From Coccinella septempunctata (lineage: Eukaryota > Arthropoda > Insecta > Coleoptera > Coccinellidae): 64,000 nucleotides of DNA. The notes beneath the pieces are model-generated. The model made no database searches, was not told the DNA's origin, and worked only from the letters and a program-made list of their open reading frames with translations. Below are positions 44,861 through 54,068 of the stretch, in pieces; position 1 is the stretch's first letter; each line of letters begins with the position of its first letter. Where the stretch lies: assembly GCF_907165205.1 (NCBI RefSeq), contig NC_058192.1:36608001-36672000 (forward strand), written 5' to 3'. A program made the translations under genes and the position numbers.

Positions 44861-46475
44861 CCCTACACTGCGCAATTTTTTTTTCTCGAGAAAAAAATTA
44901 TTTTGATATGTATCTTCTTGAGTAGAATGGAAAAAAAATCATTAAAAAATTCAGAACAGTAAATTTATTGAAATATATCAAAAAAATCAAATGTATCATT
45001 TCTGCTACATTGTGTCATAGTGCATAAAATTACAAAATGTTTCTAATTTTTATGAAATTTTACAAAACTGTTATTGTTTTTGTTTAGCCAAAAATGTAAT
45101 TCACATTTCGAACATTTTATGAAGGGGAATGATGAACATCGTGGTAATTTGCATCTTTGTCTTTTTTCGTCATGGAGTGGCCAATGATTATAGGCGTCTT
45201 GAAGAACGTCCTTTGAAGGACGTTGATGATGTAGTAGCTGAGCATTGTTTTTTCTCTTGAATCATTTTTTCAAGATCACTTGGTCTTCCCCTTTTTCTTG
45301 TATATAGAGTTTTTTCCTGATTGCACAAACAATAGGCAATTTCGGCACGGAATTTATCTAGGGGCAGATATTTATCCCCTTTTTTTCTCTCGCTGTTTCT
45401 ATATAAAATCCATGCGTTTATGACGGCCACATCGATGAGATGGTTAAACAACTGCATTTACCATTTTTTTGTCCTCATTCTAATTTTGTAGCGTCCAATC
45501 AAACTGTCACGTAGATCAACTCCGCCCATGTGTCTATTGTACTCTTTTATGATATTGGGACGTTGGACATCTATAAGCTTTCTTTCTTTTTTGTCGAATC
45601 TTTTTATAACTGAAAATGGTAATTGTCCAGTGAAGGAAGAAAGAAGGGTAACTATTTTGTTGTCCTTCCAAACAACTGATGATATTTCTACTCCTTCTGT
45701 ATCGCACACAAATTCGTAAGATTTTCCTCGAGTTTCCTTGGCCAAATCTTTCTCAGTAGGTAGTTTACAGTTTGGGATTCTTAATTTCCTCACTGTACCG
45801 AGACAATGAATGCTATATTTAGCTAGCTGCACAACAAGGGGTATTGAGGTGTGTAACTCTGCTCCAGATGCATCGAAATTTTCAGAGTTCTGGCAGACTA
45901 CCCCATCCTCAAACTCAATTGGCATAGAAAGTATTGAATTGTCGAAATTATTCTGTGAAAATCTCCCTCTTCATCCTTATCTTCCACATCGAAATCATCT
46001 TCACTATCTGACAAATATGCAATAATTTCTTCCAACTCTTTATCAGTGAGATACTTTCTGCACCACTTCTTTTGCTCCATATTTCTCCTAAAATAAAATC
46101 ATCTCATTGATGCACAATGTATCAGACGTGATACATATGAATAAAACCAAGATTCTGGCGAAAAAACAATTGTATACAGCAGGATAACAAAATATTATGA
46201 AATACCAACCTTTTATTTACTTCTGTTATCCAAAACTTCCTTATGAATCCAAAATAAATGAAAATTGGAAGGCTTTTCTGGCACGACATGCATCAACTGA
46301 ATTACGCGGAACTTCGCGTAAACAAAAAAAAACAGAAAATATATCTTATGTATAGTATACATAAGGATGCAGCAGATCGTCTACGATGTTCAGTAATATA
46401 ATAACGCGCTCCCTGATTATGATCAACGTGTAAAAAGATAGATGTATCAGATCGTCTACATTGTGCAGTGTAGGG
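44861..46475 (-). mobile_element. piggyBac element with internal deletion
   Basis: TTAA stands at 44857-44860 and 46476-46479, the strict piggyBac target. Terminal repeats CCCTACACTGCGCAAT and CCCTACACTGCACAAT (reverse complement of the right end) fit the family's CCC start. At 1615 bp it is shorter than an autonomous element, because the catalytic middle of the transposase is missing. It sits in the spacer of the large inverted repeat. Confidence 0.93.
45060..46080 (-). pseudogene. piggyBac transposase remnant
   Basis: The N-terminus starts at 46080 (MEQKKWCRKYL) with an acidic stretch and breaks near 45945. The next homologous part (SMPIEFEDGVVCQN) lies far downstream in the family, so the catalytic DDE core is deleted. 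The C-terminal block YNRHMGGVDLRD is at about 45520. A stop at 45458-45460 falls where the family has an aromatic residue. The basic KRGRPS and a Cys-rich end (CKLPRC, KCSKCELHF, about 45180-45070) follow, the latter in another frame. Confidence 0.88.
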
Positions 46476-46648
46476 TTAATTCAATTGTACTAATTGGAAA
46501 CATAATTGTTACAATTTGCTGATTAATATTCTCTGAATTTGAAAATTTCATATTTTCCAATACTTACCCAGGTGACCATATCCCATAAAAGTTATGGAAC
46601 AGAAATGTATCCCGCGCTCCTTGATTTATAACAGATATATCACACTAA

Positions 46649-47101
46649 GGCCCGGTACTTTCACTTGCGAATAACTAAATTTATTCGATAAATAAGTCTT
46701 ATTCTTAGGATAAGTAAAAATACAGTCTTTTCACTTTCAGATAGTGTTATTCATCGAATAAATCTGTCATTGAAACTCGTCAATAAAATTTTATTGGTCA
46801 TAGATCGAATGTCGGTACGTCATTATTGGTTGAATTTTCAAGATTCTGGATGTATGGTTATTTTTTGTGTGATTTTCACGGAATATTTGCTTTCTAGTTG
46901 GAATTATAACAATTTCTACAATAAGGTCTCTTATTTCACATTAATCAGTGAAAAGTAGTATACCGTGTTTTCACAGAATTGTTATTCGTCAAATAATTCC
47001 ATCTGAAAGCACCGAAATAAGGTATCCTTCAGATAGGAAATTATTCGACAGATACTTATTGACAGTGAATAAAATTTATTCGAAGGTGAAAGTACCGGGC
47101 C
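46649..47101. mobile_element. Harbinger-like MITE copy, 453 bp
   Basis: Terminal inverted repeats GGCCCGGTACTTTCAC... are flanked by TAA at 46646-46648 and 47102-47104. A 3-bp TAA/TTA duplication is typical of PIF/Harbinger. The element is non-coding and largely palindromic at its ends (GCGAATAA/TTATTCG). The region 46480-46645 next to it is unremarkable A+T-rich sequence. Confidence 0.82.
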
Positions 47102-47104
47102 TAA

Positions 47105-47549
47105 GGCTCGGTACTTTCACGCGCGAATAAATAAATGTATTCGATAGATGTCTTATTCGTAGAATAAGTAAAAATGCTGTCTTTTCACTTTCAGATAATG
47201 TTATTCATCGTCATTGAAACTTAATTATAAGATCTTATTTGACATAGATCGAATGTCGGTACGTCATTATTGGTTGAATTTTTTAAATTCTTGATGTATG
47301 GTTATTATTTGTGTGATTTCCACGAAATATTTCCTTTCTAGTTGGAATTATAACAATGTATACGTATATGTATGTGTCTTATTTTACATTAATCAGTGAA
47401 AAGTAGTATACCGTACTTTCATAGAATTGTTATTCGTCAAATGATTTCATCTGAAAGCACCGAAATAAGATATCCTTCAGATAAGAAATTATTTGACAGA
47501 TACTTATTCACACTGAATAAAATTTATTCGAAGGTGAAAGTACCGGGCT
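47105..47549. mobile_element. Second Harbinger-like MITE, abutting the first
   Basis: It begins GGCTCGGTACTTTCAC immediately after the TAA that ends the first copy and finishes GTACCGGGCT before TAA at 47550-47552. The two copies are in the same orientation and share one TAA. It lacks about 12 bp present in the others near 47210. Confidence 0.8.
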
Positions 47550-49832
47550 TAAGAGTTCATACAAATACAGAGCGCTTACAATGTAGCAGCTACGCTCCTA
47601 TGTCCGCCTCGAACAAGGAACATATCTCCTTTCTGAAAGGAGCATAAAAAGTTCAAACATGGATCATGCCAATGTTTGTTTCTTGGGAGATCTATATGTA
47701 TTACCTTCATATGTTATGTTTATTATGTTTCATTTGTTATTGAGAACGCTCCATCAAAAAAAATAAAAATCATGGAAATTAATATAAATTATTATTGATA
47801 TAATATTGAACTCAAATTCTGATTTTTCAGATAGTGTGTTTTTATCAATAATTGTTGAGAAGAAAATTCAAAAACGTCTCACATCAGTTCGGTGGGATAT
47901 GTGAACGAATGAACTCATGTTCAAAAACAATATATTTTCATAAATTTCAGATAACAAAATTGATGTTGAAAGATTAGTACACACGTTAGTAGAACTAGAA
48001 AGAATAAATTACATCATGCAATTTTCTGGGTTCATGATTACTGTTCTCCAAGAAAACTTAGGACAGGTCTTTCTGGTCTTTGCATTTTCATGCATTCCAT
48101 AAAAAGATTAATCAACAGTTCGCTAATCTTTTGGCTTAGGTCAAAAAGTTTTTAGAAGAATTATGGCTGTGCGTTGTGAGAATGAGAAGGATACCTACTA
48201 TGCATATCTTTCTGAAGAAAATTCGAAATATTATATGATATATTAATTTTTTTCTATGAGGTACTTGCAAGACGTGAGAAAATATCTTATATCGAAATCT
48301 GCACCAAACAGGACATTATTTTTTCAAATATAATTCTTATATGATGGATATAATAAAAACATAGCATATTATGTTCCATAGGATTGCTATGAAAATACTA
48401 GAAATGATTTATTGACCTACAGTTCGATATCCATAGCACTTTCTTTTCAGTAATTCACCATTTCACTGGAAAATCACTATGACACACAAATAACTGATCA
48501 ACCGTTCAATATCTGCACTTGGCTTTCAGTAATCCACTATTCAACTGACAAAACGTCTAAATATTAATAAATATATATCAAAACGACAGGATCAATAGCA
48601 TTTCTCACAATCCTGCATATTTGTTTACATTTTACAGCGCCCTCGACGGTAGTTAAAAGGATATGGTGTCATGCTCTGTTCATGATTTCAAAATGATACA
48701 ATGCAAATAAAGAACAATGTCATAAATATAATACGTAGATATCATGAAGTGGGAACATATATACTTTAATTTTTTTTCTTGAACGTCACCAAGATATATG
48801 CCTCCAAATGCAACGATAATGGGATGATAACTTCCGAACTACTCGAATTATTCCGGTAATTTTATGAATTCGAGTCGATACAAATATCAGCATTTCAGAT
48901 TTGTTTCCAACACCTTCTCCATAAAAATAAACGCACATGCAACTGCATTGGATGGATGGTGCGGATCAGATTAAAATACTTTCAGCGAAACTAAATGCAG
49001 CCCTGCACATATTATGTGCGGACGGCAAGATCGAATTTCGAAAATCCTTTACCTTCACTCACATGAATATCGCGATAGCGAAACACGTCTCGTAATTTGA
49101 AAACTCATTTTTTTGTTAATAATATAATATAATTTTTAGTTAAGTTATGAATTTTCATCAAGTATAGGCCATAGTCCACATCAATTCAATAGGTATATCA
49201 AAAATGCGCAGTGAATTGAGGAATGAGAAATGAATTCATACGTCATACGATTAAGTAGGGCAAAAATATGAGTTTTCACGAGAACCGTATGTACGAAATT
49301 ATAATTTTGTTGAAATCGTATAATTTAAATGCTAGAAACTATAGAAATCATCCACGAGCCCGAAAACCTGGAAAGGGCTCCAACAGAGCTTAATCCTTTT
49401 AATATCTGAGATATCTGGGATAGGTGAATTTTCCTCTGGTCATATTTATTGATCCCTCAAGACACATAGTGTATGGGACAGGTCAAAATACAATAAGCCT
49501 GAGATTTCAACTTACATTAACCATTACAGGACAATCATGGTTAAATTCTGCTGCAGAGTAGTAACACTTCGATAACAATAACTCATTATCTCGTTGTAAT
49601 AATGATAATAATGTCTGGCCTGCCTTGCAGCTATCTAGTAAATGTCCTACCGGCTATCCATCGTAACGACGTAGACGGTGCAGCCAGCCACGCCTGCTGC
49701 CCGCAGTCTCATTCCTTTTTCTTTTCTCTTTCACATCCTTTGAAGGTGTGCTCTTTCTGCTCCCATTTCTCTACCCCTCACCCAAACCGAGAAAGGGGAG
49801 CACAAACTCATGGAAATGGTGATAACGAGAAG
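47183..49832. repeat. Right arm of the ~8.3-kb inverted repeat
   Basis: Reverse complement of 41554-44206. Landmarks visible in both arms include the TTCAAACATGGATCAT block near 47655 (left near 43717) and GTTTACATTTTACAGCGCCCTCGACGG near 48624-48650 (left near 42740). No ORF in it is supported by homology; small ORFs present in both arms are non-coding artefacts of the symmetry. Confidence 0.9.
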
Positions 49833-50300
49833 AGTAGTATAGCAATGTATGTTCTAGCTCAAATTTGACCTTGAGATATTAGAAATCGTATGAATATGGG
49901 GGCCCTGAGTAGTGGGGCGCGGAGCGCTGGGTCTCCTGAAAAGGGGCTCCATTGTGGGGGTTCAGAGATGTAGTTGTATTTTGGGGCCGTAATAAAAAAA
50001 AAAAAGGGGGGAAAAAAAGAATCTTGAAGTCGACGGGATTCGAACCTAGGATAGTTTTATATAATCCGATTATCAACGCGGCCGCGCCAGCTCGCTCATA
50101 AGGAAATTGAATTGTTGGTGATACGTTGATGACGCGATCATGGACTACACGTGCCGCCTGGGAGTACACTGAACCCTGAGATGTCACTGGGGGGTCTGAA
50201 TGATGTAAAAATATTGGGGGCCCCAGAGTGTCGCCTCCAGAGTATCGCCCCCCAGTTAATTGAGTCCATGAGTTTTAAGTTTTTCATCAGTTCGATTTGA
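49833..50300. other. G+C-rich junk with direct GGGGGCCC blocks
   Basis: Between the inverted repeat and the PolB element lies about 470 bp with G-rich stretches. ATATGGGGGCCCTGAG (about 49894) and ATATTGGGGGCCCCAGAG (about 50211) occur in the same orientation. A run AAAAAAAAAAAGGGGGGAAAAAAA is near 49995. Apart from the tRNA-like piece I see no gene. Confidence 0.5.
50034..50110 (-). tRNA. tRNA-like fragment (SINE or pseudogene)
   Basis: The minus strand has a perfect B-box-like GGTTCGAATCC (about 50055-50043) and an A-box-like GAGCGAGCTGG about 50 bp upstream. A T-run within 15 bp downstream resembles a Pol III terminator. The acceptor arms do not pair, so it is not a functional tRNA. A tRNA-derived SINE head is the likelier reading. 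Confidence 0.4.
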
Positions 50301-50439
50301 ATAAGAATATTGAAAGAAAAAAATAATCAATGTTAATCTCACGGTTCTGTTATCATTGTGGATTGAATTGTTTTCGTGTTTCGACAAGAATATGAGGATG
50401 CGGTTCCGAATTGGGAAATTGAAAAATATTTTTCTGCTT

Positions 50440-50773
50440 CGAAAATGTAAATGTCATAATATCCGATGTTTGTGATGTTCCAAAAGATTATGAGGATGTG
50501 GTTCTGAATCAAGAAAATGGAAGATTATATCGATATAATGGGAGATATTGGTTTTTACGACACACTACACCGCATATACGATACAATCACATACCACCGA
50601 GTGAAACATTGGCAGAATTTAAACAGGAAGCTGGCATCGTTTTACAACCGAAGAATTTTCTTGTTACAATGCAGGATGAAGAAAACCTGACATATTGTAA
50701 TTTGTCCTATTCCCGCAATAAAAATAAAGGAAATGGAAGATATTTTTCCTTCTCTGGTATGAAGAAGTTATAA
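50440..50773 (+). CDS. Small ORF upstream of the PolB gene cluster
   Basis: The open frame starts after a stop near 50425. It reads IISDVCDVPKDYEDVV, GRLYRYNGRYWFLRH, PPSETLAEFKQEAG, and ends at TAA 50771-50773, which overlaps the next gene's TATA box. No clear ATG start is seen, and I do not recognise the product. Upstream, a diverged copy of the YEDVV-encoding DNA (TATGAGGATGCGGTTCCGAAT, about 50392) hints at decay or duplication. It probably belongs to the PolB element because of position only. Confidence 0.45.
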
Positions 50774-50806
50774 AAACAGATAACATTCGACGTTCTCAAT
50801 CATTCG
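50770..50806 (+). promoter_or_regulatory. TATA/Inr core promoter
   Basis: TTATAAAAAC at 50769-50778 lies about 25-30 bp upstream of TCAATCATTCG (about 50795-50805), which resembles an arthropod initiator. An intron with GTGAGT follows at 50834. Spacing and order are those of a TATA/Inr promoter for the downstream ORF. Confidence 0.6.
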
Positions 50807-50833
50807 TCTCAAGTTAGTGCAATAGTGATCTAG

Positions 50834-50896
50834 GTGAGTAAAATTTTAAAATATTCTAAAATGTTTTTCTATAAATTTTTTTCTTCTCAATTCAAG
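50834..50896 (+). other. Probable 63-bp 5'-UTR intron
   Basis: CTAG|GTGAGT starts it and a pyrimidine-rich TTTTTTTCTTCTCAATTCAAG ends it. The length suits insects. Splicing would join the TATA-proximal leader to ATATCCAGAAAAATGG, placing the ATG 12 bp after the junction. Without splicing, upstream near-start codons would add 25 unconserved residues. Confidence 0.6.
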
Positions 50897-50908
50897 ATAT
50901 CCAGAAAA

Positions 50909-51211
50909 ATGGATTTCGAAAGAGTAAATACAGCATGTTTTTATTCAGAAAAATCTACAATCAAGCTCCGAGACTTACCACTTGGAGAGAAATTTCGTAT
51001 TTTAAAGGCGAGCCTGTTGAAAACTCGTTATGGGAAGACCATACTCTTAGAGCTGGAGAAAAATAAAGTCTTCCTACCGAAACGAGCTACCGATACTGTG
51101 AAGGAGTGCCTGGATCAATTGAATGAGGGGAAGATCTTTCTAAAATTCACAGGTGTGAAGGATATTGGAACGAAGTATCCTGTATCAAATTTCGAATTCA
51201 GTGAAGAATAA
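50909..51211 (+). CDS. Small conserved ORF of the PolB element (possible ssDNA-binding protein)
   Basis: About 100 residues from the ATG at 50909 (MDFERVNTACF). The core LRDLPLGEKFRILKASLLKT, then LELEKNKVFLPKR and a C-terminal FLKFTGVKDIGTKYP, is of a type I recognise as widespread beside this kind of PolB in arthropod genomes, usually unnamed. The alternating strand pattern suggests an OB-like fold, so single-stranded DNA binding during replication is plausible but only inferred. The frame is intact, 20 bp before the next ATG. Confidence 0.7.
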   Translation: MDFERVNTACFYSEKSTIKLRDLPLGEKFRILKASLLKTRYGKTILLELEKNKVFLPKRATDTVKECLDQLNEGKIFLKFTGVKDIGTKYPVSNFEFSEE

Positions 51212-51231
51212 AATTGTTAGAAGTCGTCGCC

Positions 51232-51889
51232 ATGGAGGTAAATGATGATTCTATATCAGTTTTTCATAGAGCATTCAGGTATTTAGAAAAAATTAAATCT
51301 TTGAAATGTAAGCTCAGATGGATTGTTCTTATAAATAATCACATAAAATTATACAACAAGATGATGAAAAAAACAAATATTCATAGTCATAAATTCAAAA
51401 TTCAAACTAACATAAATCATTTGAAACGATATAAAACAATTTTACAACGAATGGTTTCATCTAAAAAGGGGGGTGATTTACGGAATAGACGTTCTCGTAG
51501 GGTAAAGTGGGAAGATGTTCAATCAACCTTTACTGGTAGAGTCAGAACTGGAGTTATTATAAATCTGAAACATATTGAAATAAATGAGTTTTTCGTAGAT
51601 GCCATTGTTCTCATTAAAAGAAGATTGAAAAATCTATTGAAAAAACTGAATATGATTAAAATGAATACAACTTTTTGTGGTGAGTTCATAAAAAAATCTG
51701 GAGATTCTGAAATACTAGATTTCAAATACTTTAAATCAGAAAATTTCATTGTTGATTCTGGTTGCGATCTTGACCGACTTTTATCAGAGCTCATATTAGA
51801 TAAAATCTTAAAAAAATTAGAAGAATTTCAAGAAAAAGAGAGCGGTTACGCACTTCATTCTATTATATCACTTGAGGTTAATTAATACT
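51232..51889 (+). pseudogene. Protein-primed PolB, N-terminal part
   Basis: It starts at ATG 51232 (MEVNDDSISV), which has good context (GCCATGGAGG). A region with Lys/Arg-rich and helical stretches includes KWEDVQSTFTGRVRTG, EINEFFVDA and MNTTFCGEF; SGDSEILDFKYF and ELEEFQEK-like blocks end it. These are recurrent N-terminal features of the family. The frame is cut at 51889 by a ~750-bp insertion and resumes at 52640. Not full length, so no functional polymerase here. Confidence 0.8.
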
Positions 51890-52639
51890 ATAACGTTGAT
51901 AAAAAATGATCACCGAATCGTATCAAATTTTTTGCCATGTTGAAGTGTCGGTGGAGGGTATGGGAAATTTGAAATGGCGAGCGCCGAAGGCGCGTGGCCG
52001 GGTAGAGCGGTAAATGGAACGCAAGAGTAAGAATCGAGCTTTCCGAAAATGCCTAGATCGTATTTTTACCCCGTCTAGAAGTGTCCGAAAATTGCGTGAG
52101 AAAATCGCGAAATTCACGATTCTCGCGAAAGGTGCCAAACTGATTTGATTAGCTTGAGAGATCCGCGGTAGATCGAGAGCCGGGATGGGTGTCGAACTGA
52201 GCTCGAAGAACCCGAAATTAAAATAGGCCTGTTCTTTTTCCCGGAGCCCGAACGAAATTTCCTAAAAAAGCGTAAGAATTTTGAAAATTTTTGACGTCTA
52301 TTAAAAATCGAGTGACATTCCACAAAATTAAATTATTTTCTATTGATTATCAGAGAAAATTAAGTGAAAGTGCACTTTGACAATCGATGTCAGAGTGTGA
52401 TTTAAAGGTTAACGTCAGTTTTGACGGAATTATCTTGGCAGCGATCACAGAACGAGGTGCCTTAAATCGATCGGGCTTTTAAAAAAACGTTTTTGGCCTA
52501 GATATTTATAAAAGGGGAATCGAGCTACGCACAAAAGGCGTATCGCGAGGGCCGTAGGCCCGAGCTACGGACGAAAGGCGAATCTGCCAGTAAAGGTGAA
52601 TCTACCTACAAGGTGGATCTCCTGGCTATACTAGTATTA
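51890..52639. mobile_element. GC-rich insertion of about 750 bp within PolB
   Basis: The block sits between two in-frame PolB parts. Its ends resemble each other inverted (TAATACTATA and the reverse complement of CTATACTAGTATTA), and TTAAT occurs at both junctions. The interior is much richer in G+C than its surroundings, with CGAGCTACG(C/G)AC(A/G)AAAGGCG repeated near 52522 and 52560. No ORF is supported. It is probably a MITE or other non-autonomous element. Confidence 0.6.
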
Positions 52640-53733
52640 ATAAATTAGAAATGGGGAATGGTAGCTCATATATTGAGCTGCCCGATGAGATCAAACGTCG
52701 AAAGGCTTGTATTAATATCAAAAATTATGATAATGCTTGTTTCGCTTGGAGTATTGTTGCTGGACTTCATCCTAGAGAGAAAAATTGTGATCGTGTAAAA
52801 TCTTATCCATATTTCAAAAATGTTCTTAGTTGTCAAGATATAAAATTTCCAATGAGCATTAGAGATATTCATAAATTCGAGAAAATTAATAATTTATCAG
52901 TGAATATTTTTTCGCTACAATTGAATAAGAAAAAATTCGAGGTTGTGCCTACACGTATATCCACACAAATAAATTTCGATAGACATTTCAACTTACTTCT
53001 CATTCAGGATAAATACGTTCCTGAAAATAGCGAAATTGATTATGACGATCATGATGATACACCCATTAAATATCATTATGTGCTAATCAAAAATTTATCT
53101 CGCCTTGTTTCCTCAAAACTTTCGAAAAATACGAAGAAAAAGTATATTTGTGACCTGTGTTTAAACTATTTCCTCACTGAAAACAATTTAAATGAGCATA
53201 AGAAATATTGCATGAAACATGATCCCTCATTGATCAAATTTCCTATTGATTCACATATTGAATTCAAAAATTATGTATACAAACAAAAAGTTCCATATAT
53301 AATTTATGCGGATTTTGAATCATATTTGAAGAAACATAATTCATCTTCAACTACATTTTCAAAGTCATTTAAGTATCAGGAGCATATACCTATGAGTGTG
53401 GGTTATTACTTAAAATGTAATCATGATTCATCTCAATCATTTTATAACAGTTATACTGGTGAAAATTGTATGAAATGGTTCAATGATGAATTAGAGATGA
53501 TAGCAAATAAATTGAATATTGAAATAAAGAACATAAAACCTATGAAATCATATCCGAAAAATGGAATGTCTGATTTGTGCCATATATGTGAGAGGTCATT
53601 TACTGCTGGAGATGAATCTGTAATAGATCATGATCATTTCACGGGTGAAATAAGAGGACAGGCTCATAAGATATGTAATTTACAATATAAAAAATCATTT
53701 ATGATACCAGTTGTCTTCCACAATTTAAGCGGT
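52640..53733 (+). pseudogene. Protein-primed PolB, finger/exonuclease/HNH part
   Basis: The reading frame runs to 53733. It carries a conserved KACINIKNYDNACFAWS block, a C2H2 finger (CDLCLNYFLTENNLNEHKKYC; about 53152-53214), an Exo I-like YIIYADFESY (about 53302-53331) and an endonuclease VII-like HNH segment (CHICERSF...VIDHDHFTGEIRGQAH...C, about 53580-53680). The NLSG block before the second exonuclease motif is cut by BEL-K after 53733. This arrangement is known from Maverick-like and virus-derived PolB genes of arthropods. Confidence 0.85.
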
Positions 53734-53989
53734 TGTATCCATTCAATAAGATGAACACATAAATATTTGTGTTGCTGGTTTTTATTAGGGAACGAAGAAT
53801 TGAACAATACTGTAGGTCGGTCCTGGTCACTCAACGAATATTCTTTTTAGAATTGATTATTTTAGGATAGAAAATTGAAAAGCTTCTGATGAATTGACTG
53901 ATGTATTTTTTCTGTCTTTTTATATTAACGAATCACCCTAGTAACTAATATGACATGAACACGCACGCTATTTTAATGAAAATTAAACA
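53734..53989 (-). repeat. BEL-K 3' LTR
   Basis: This 256-bp copy is nearly identical to 60766-61021. It begins TGTATCC and ends TTAAACA. The short stretch 53990-54068 inside it lies between the LTR and the pol stop and includes a C/G-rich ACTCCCCGGG, the complementary strand of the probable PPT. Confidence 0.92.
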
Positions 53990-54068
53990 TACTCCCCGGG
54001 CTGAACCGTTGAGGTTAAGAATTGAAAATAAAGAGTTCTAAAATTACGATATATTTTAACACTTCATA

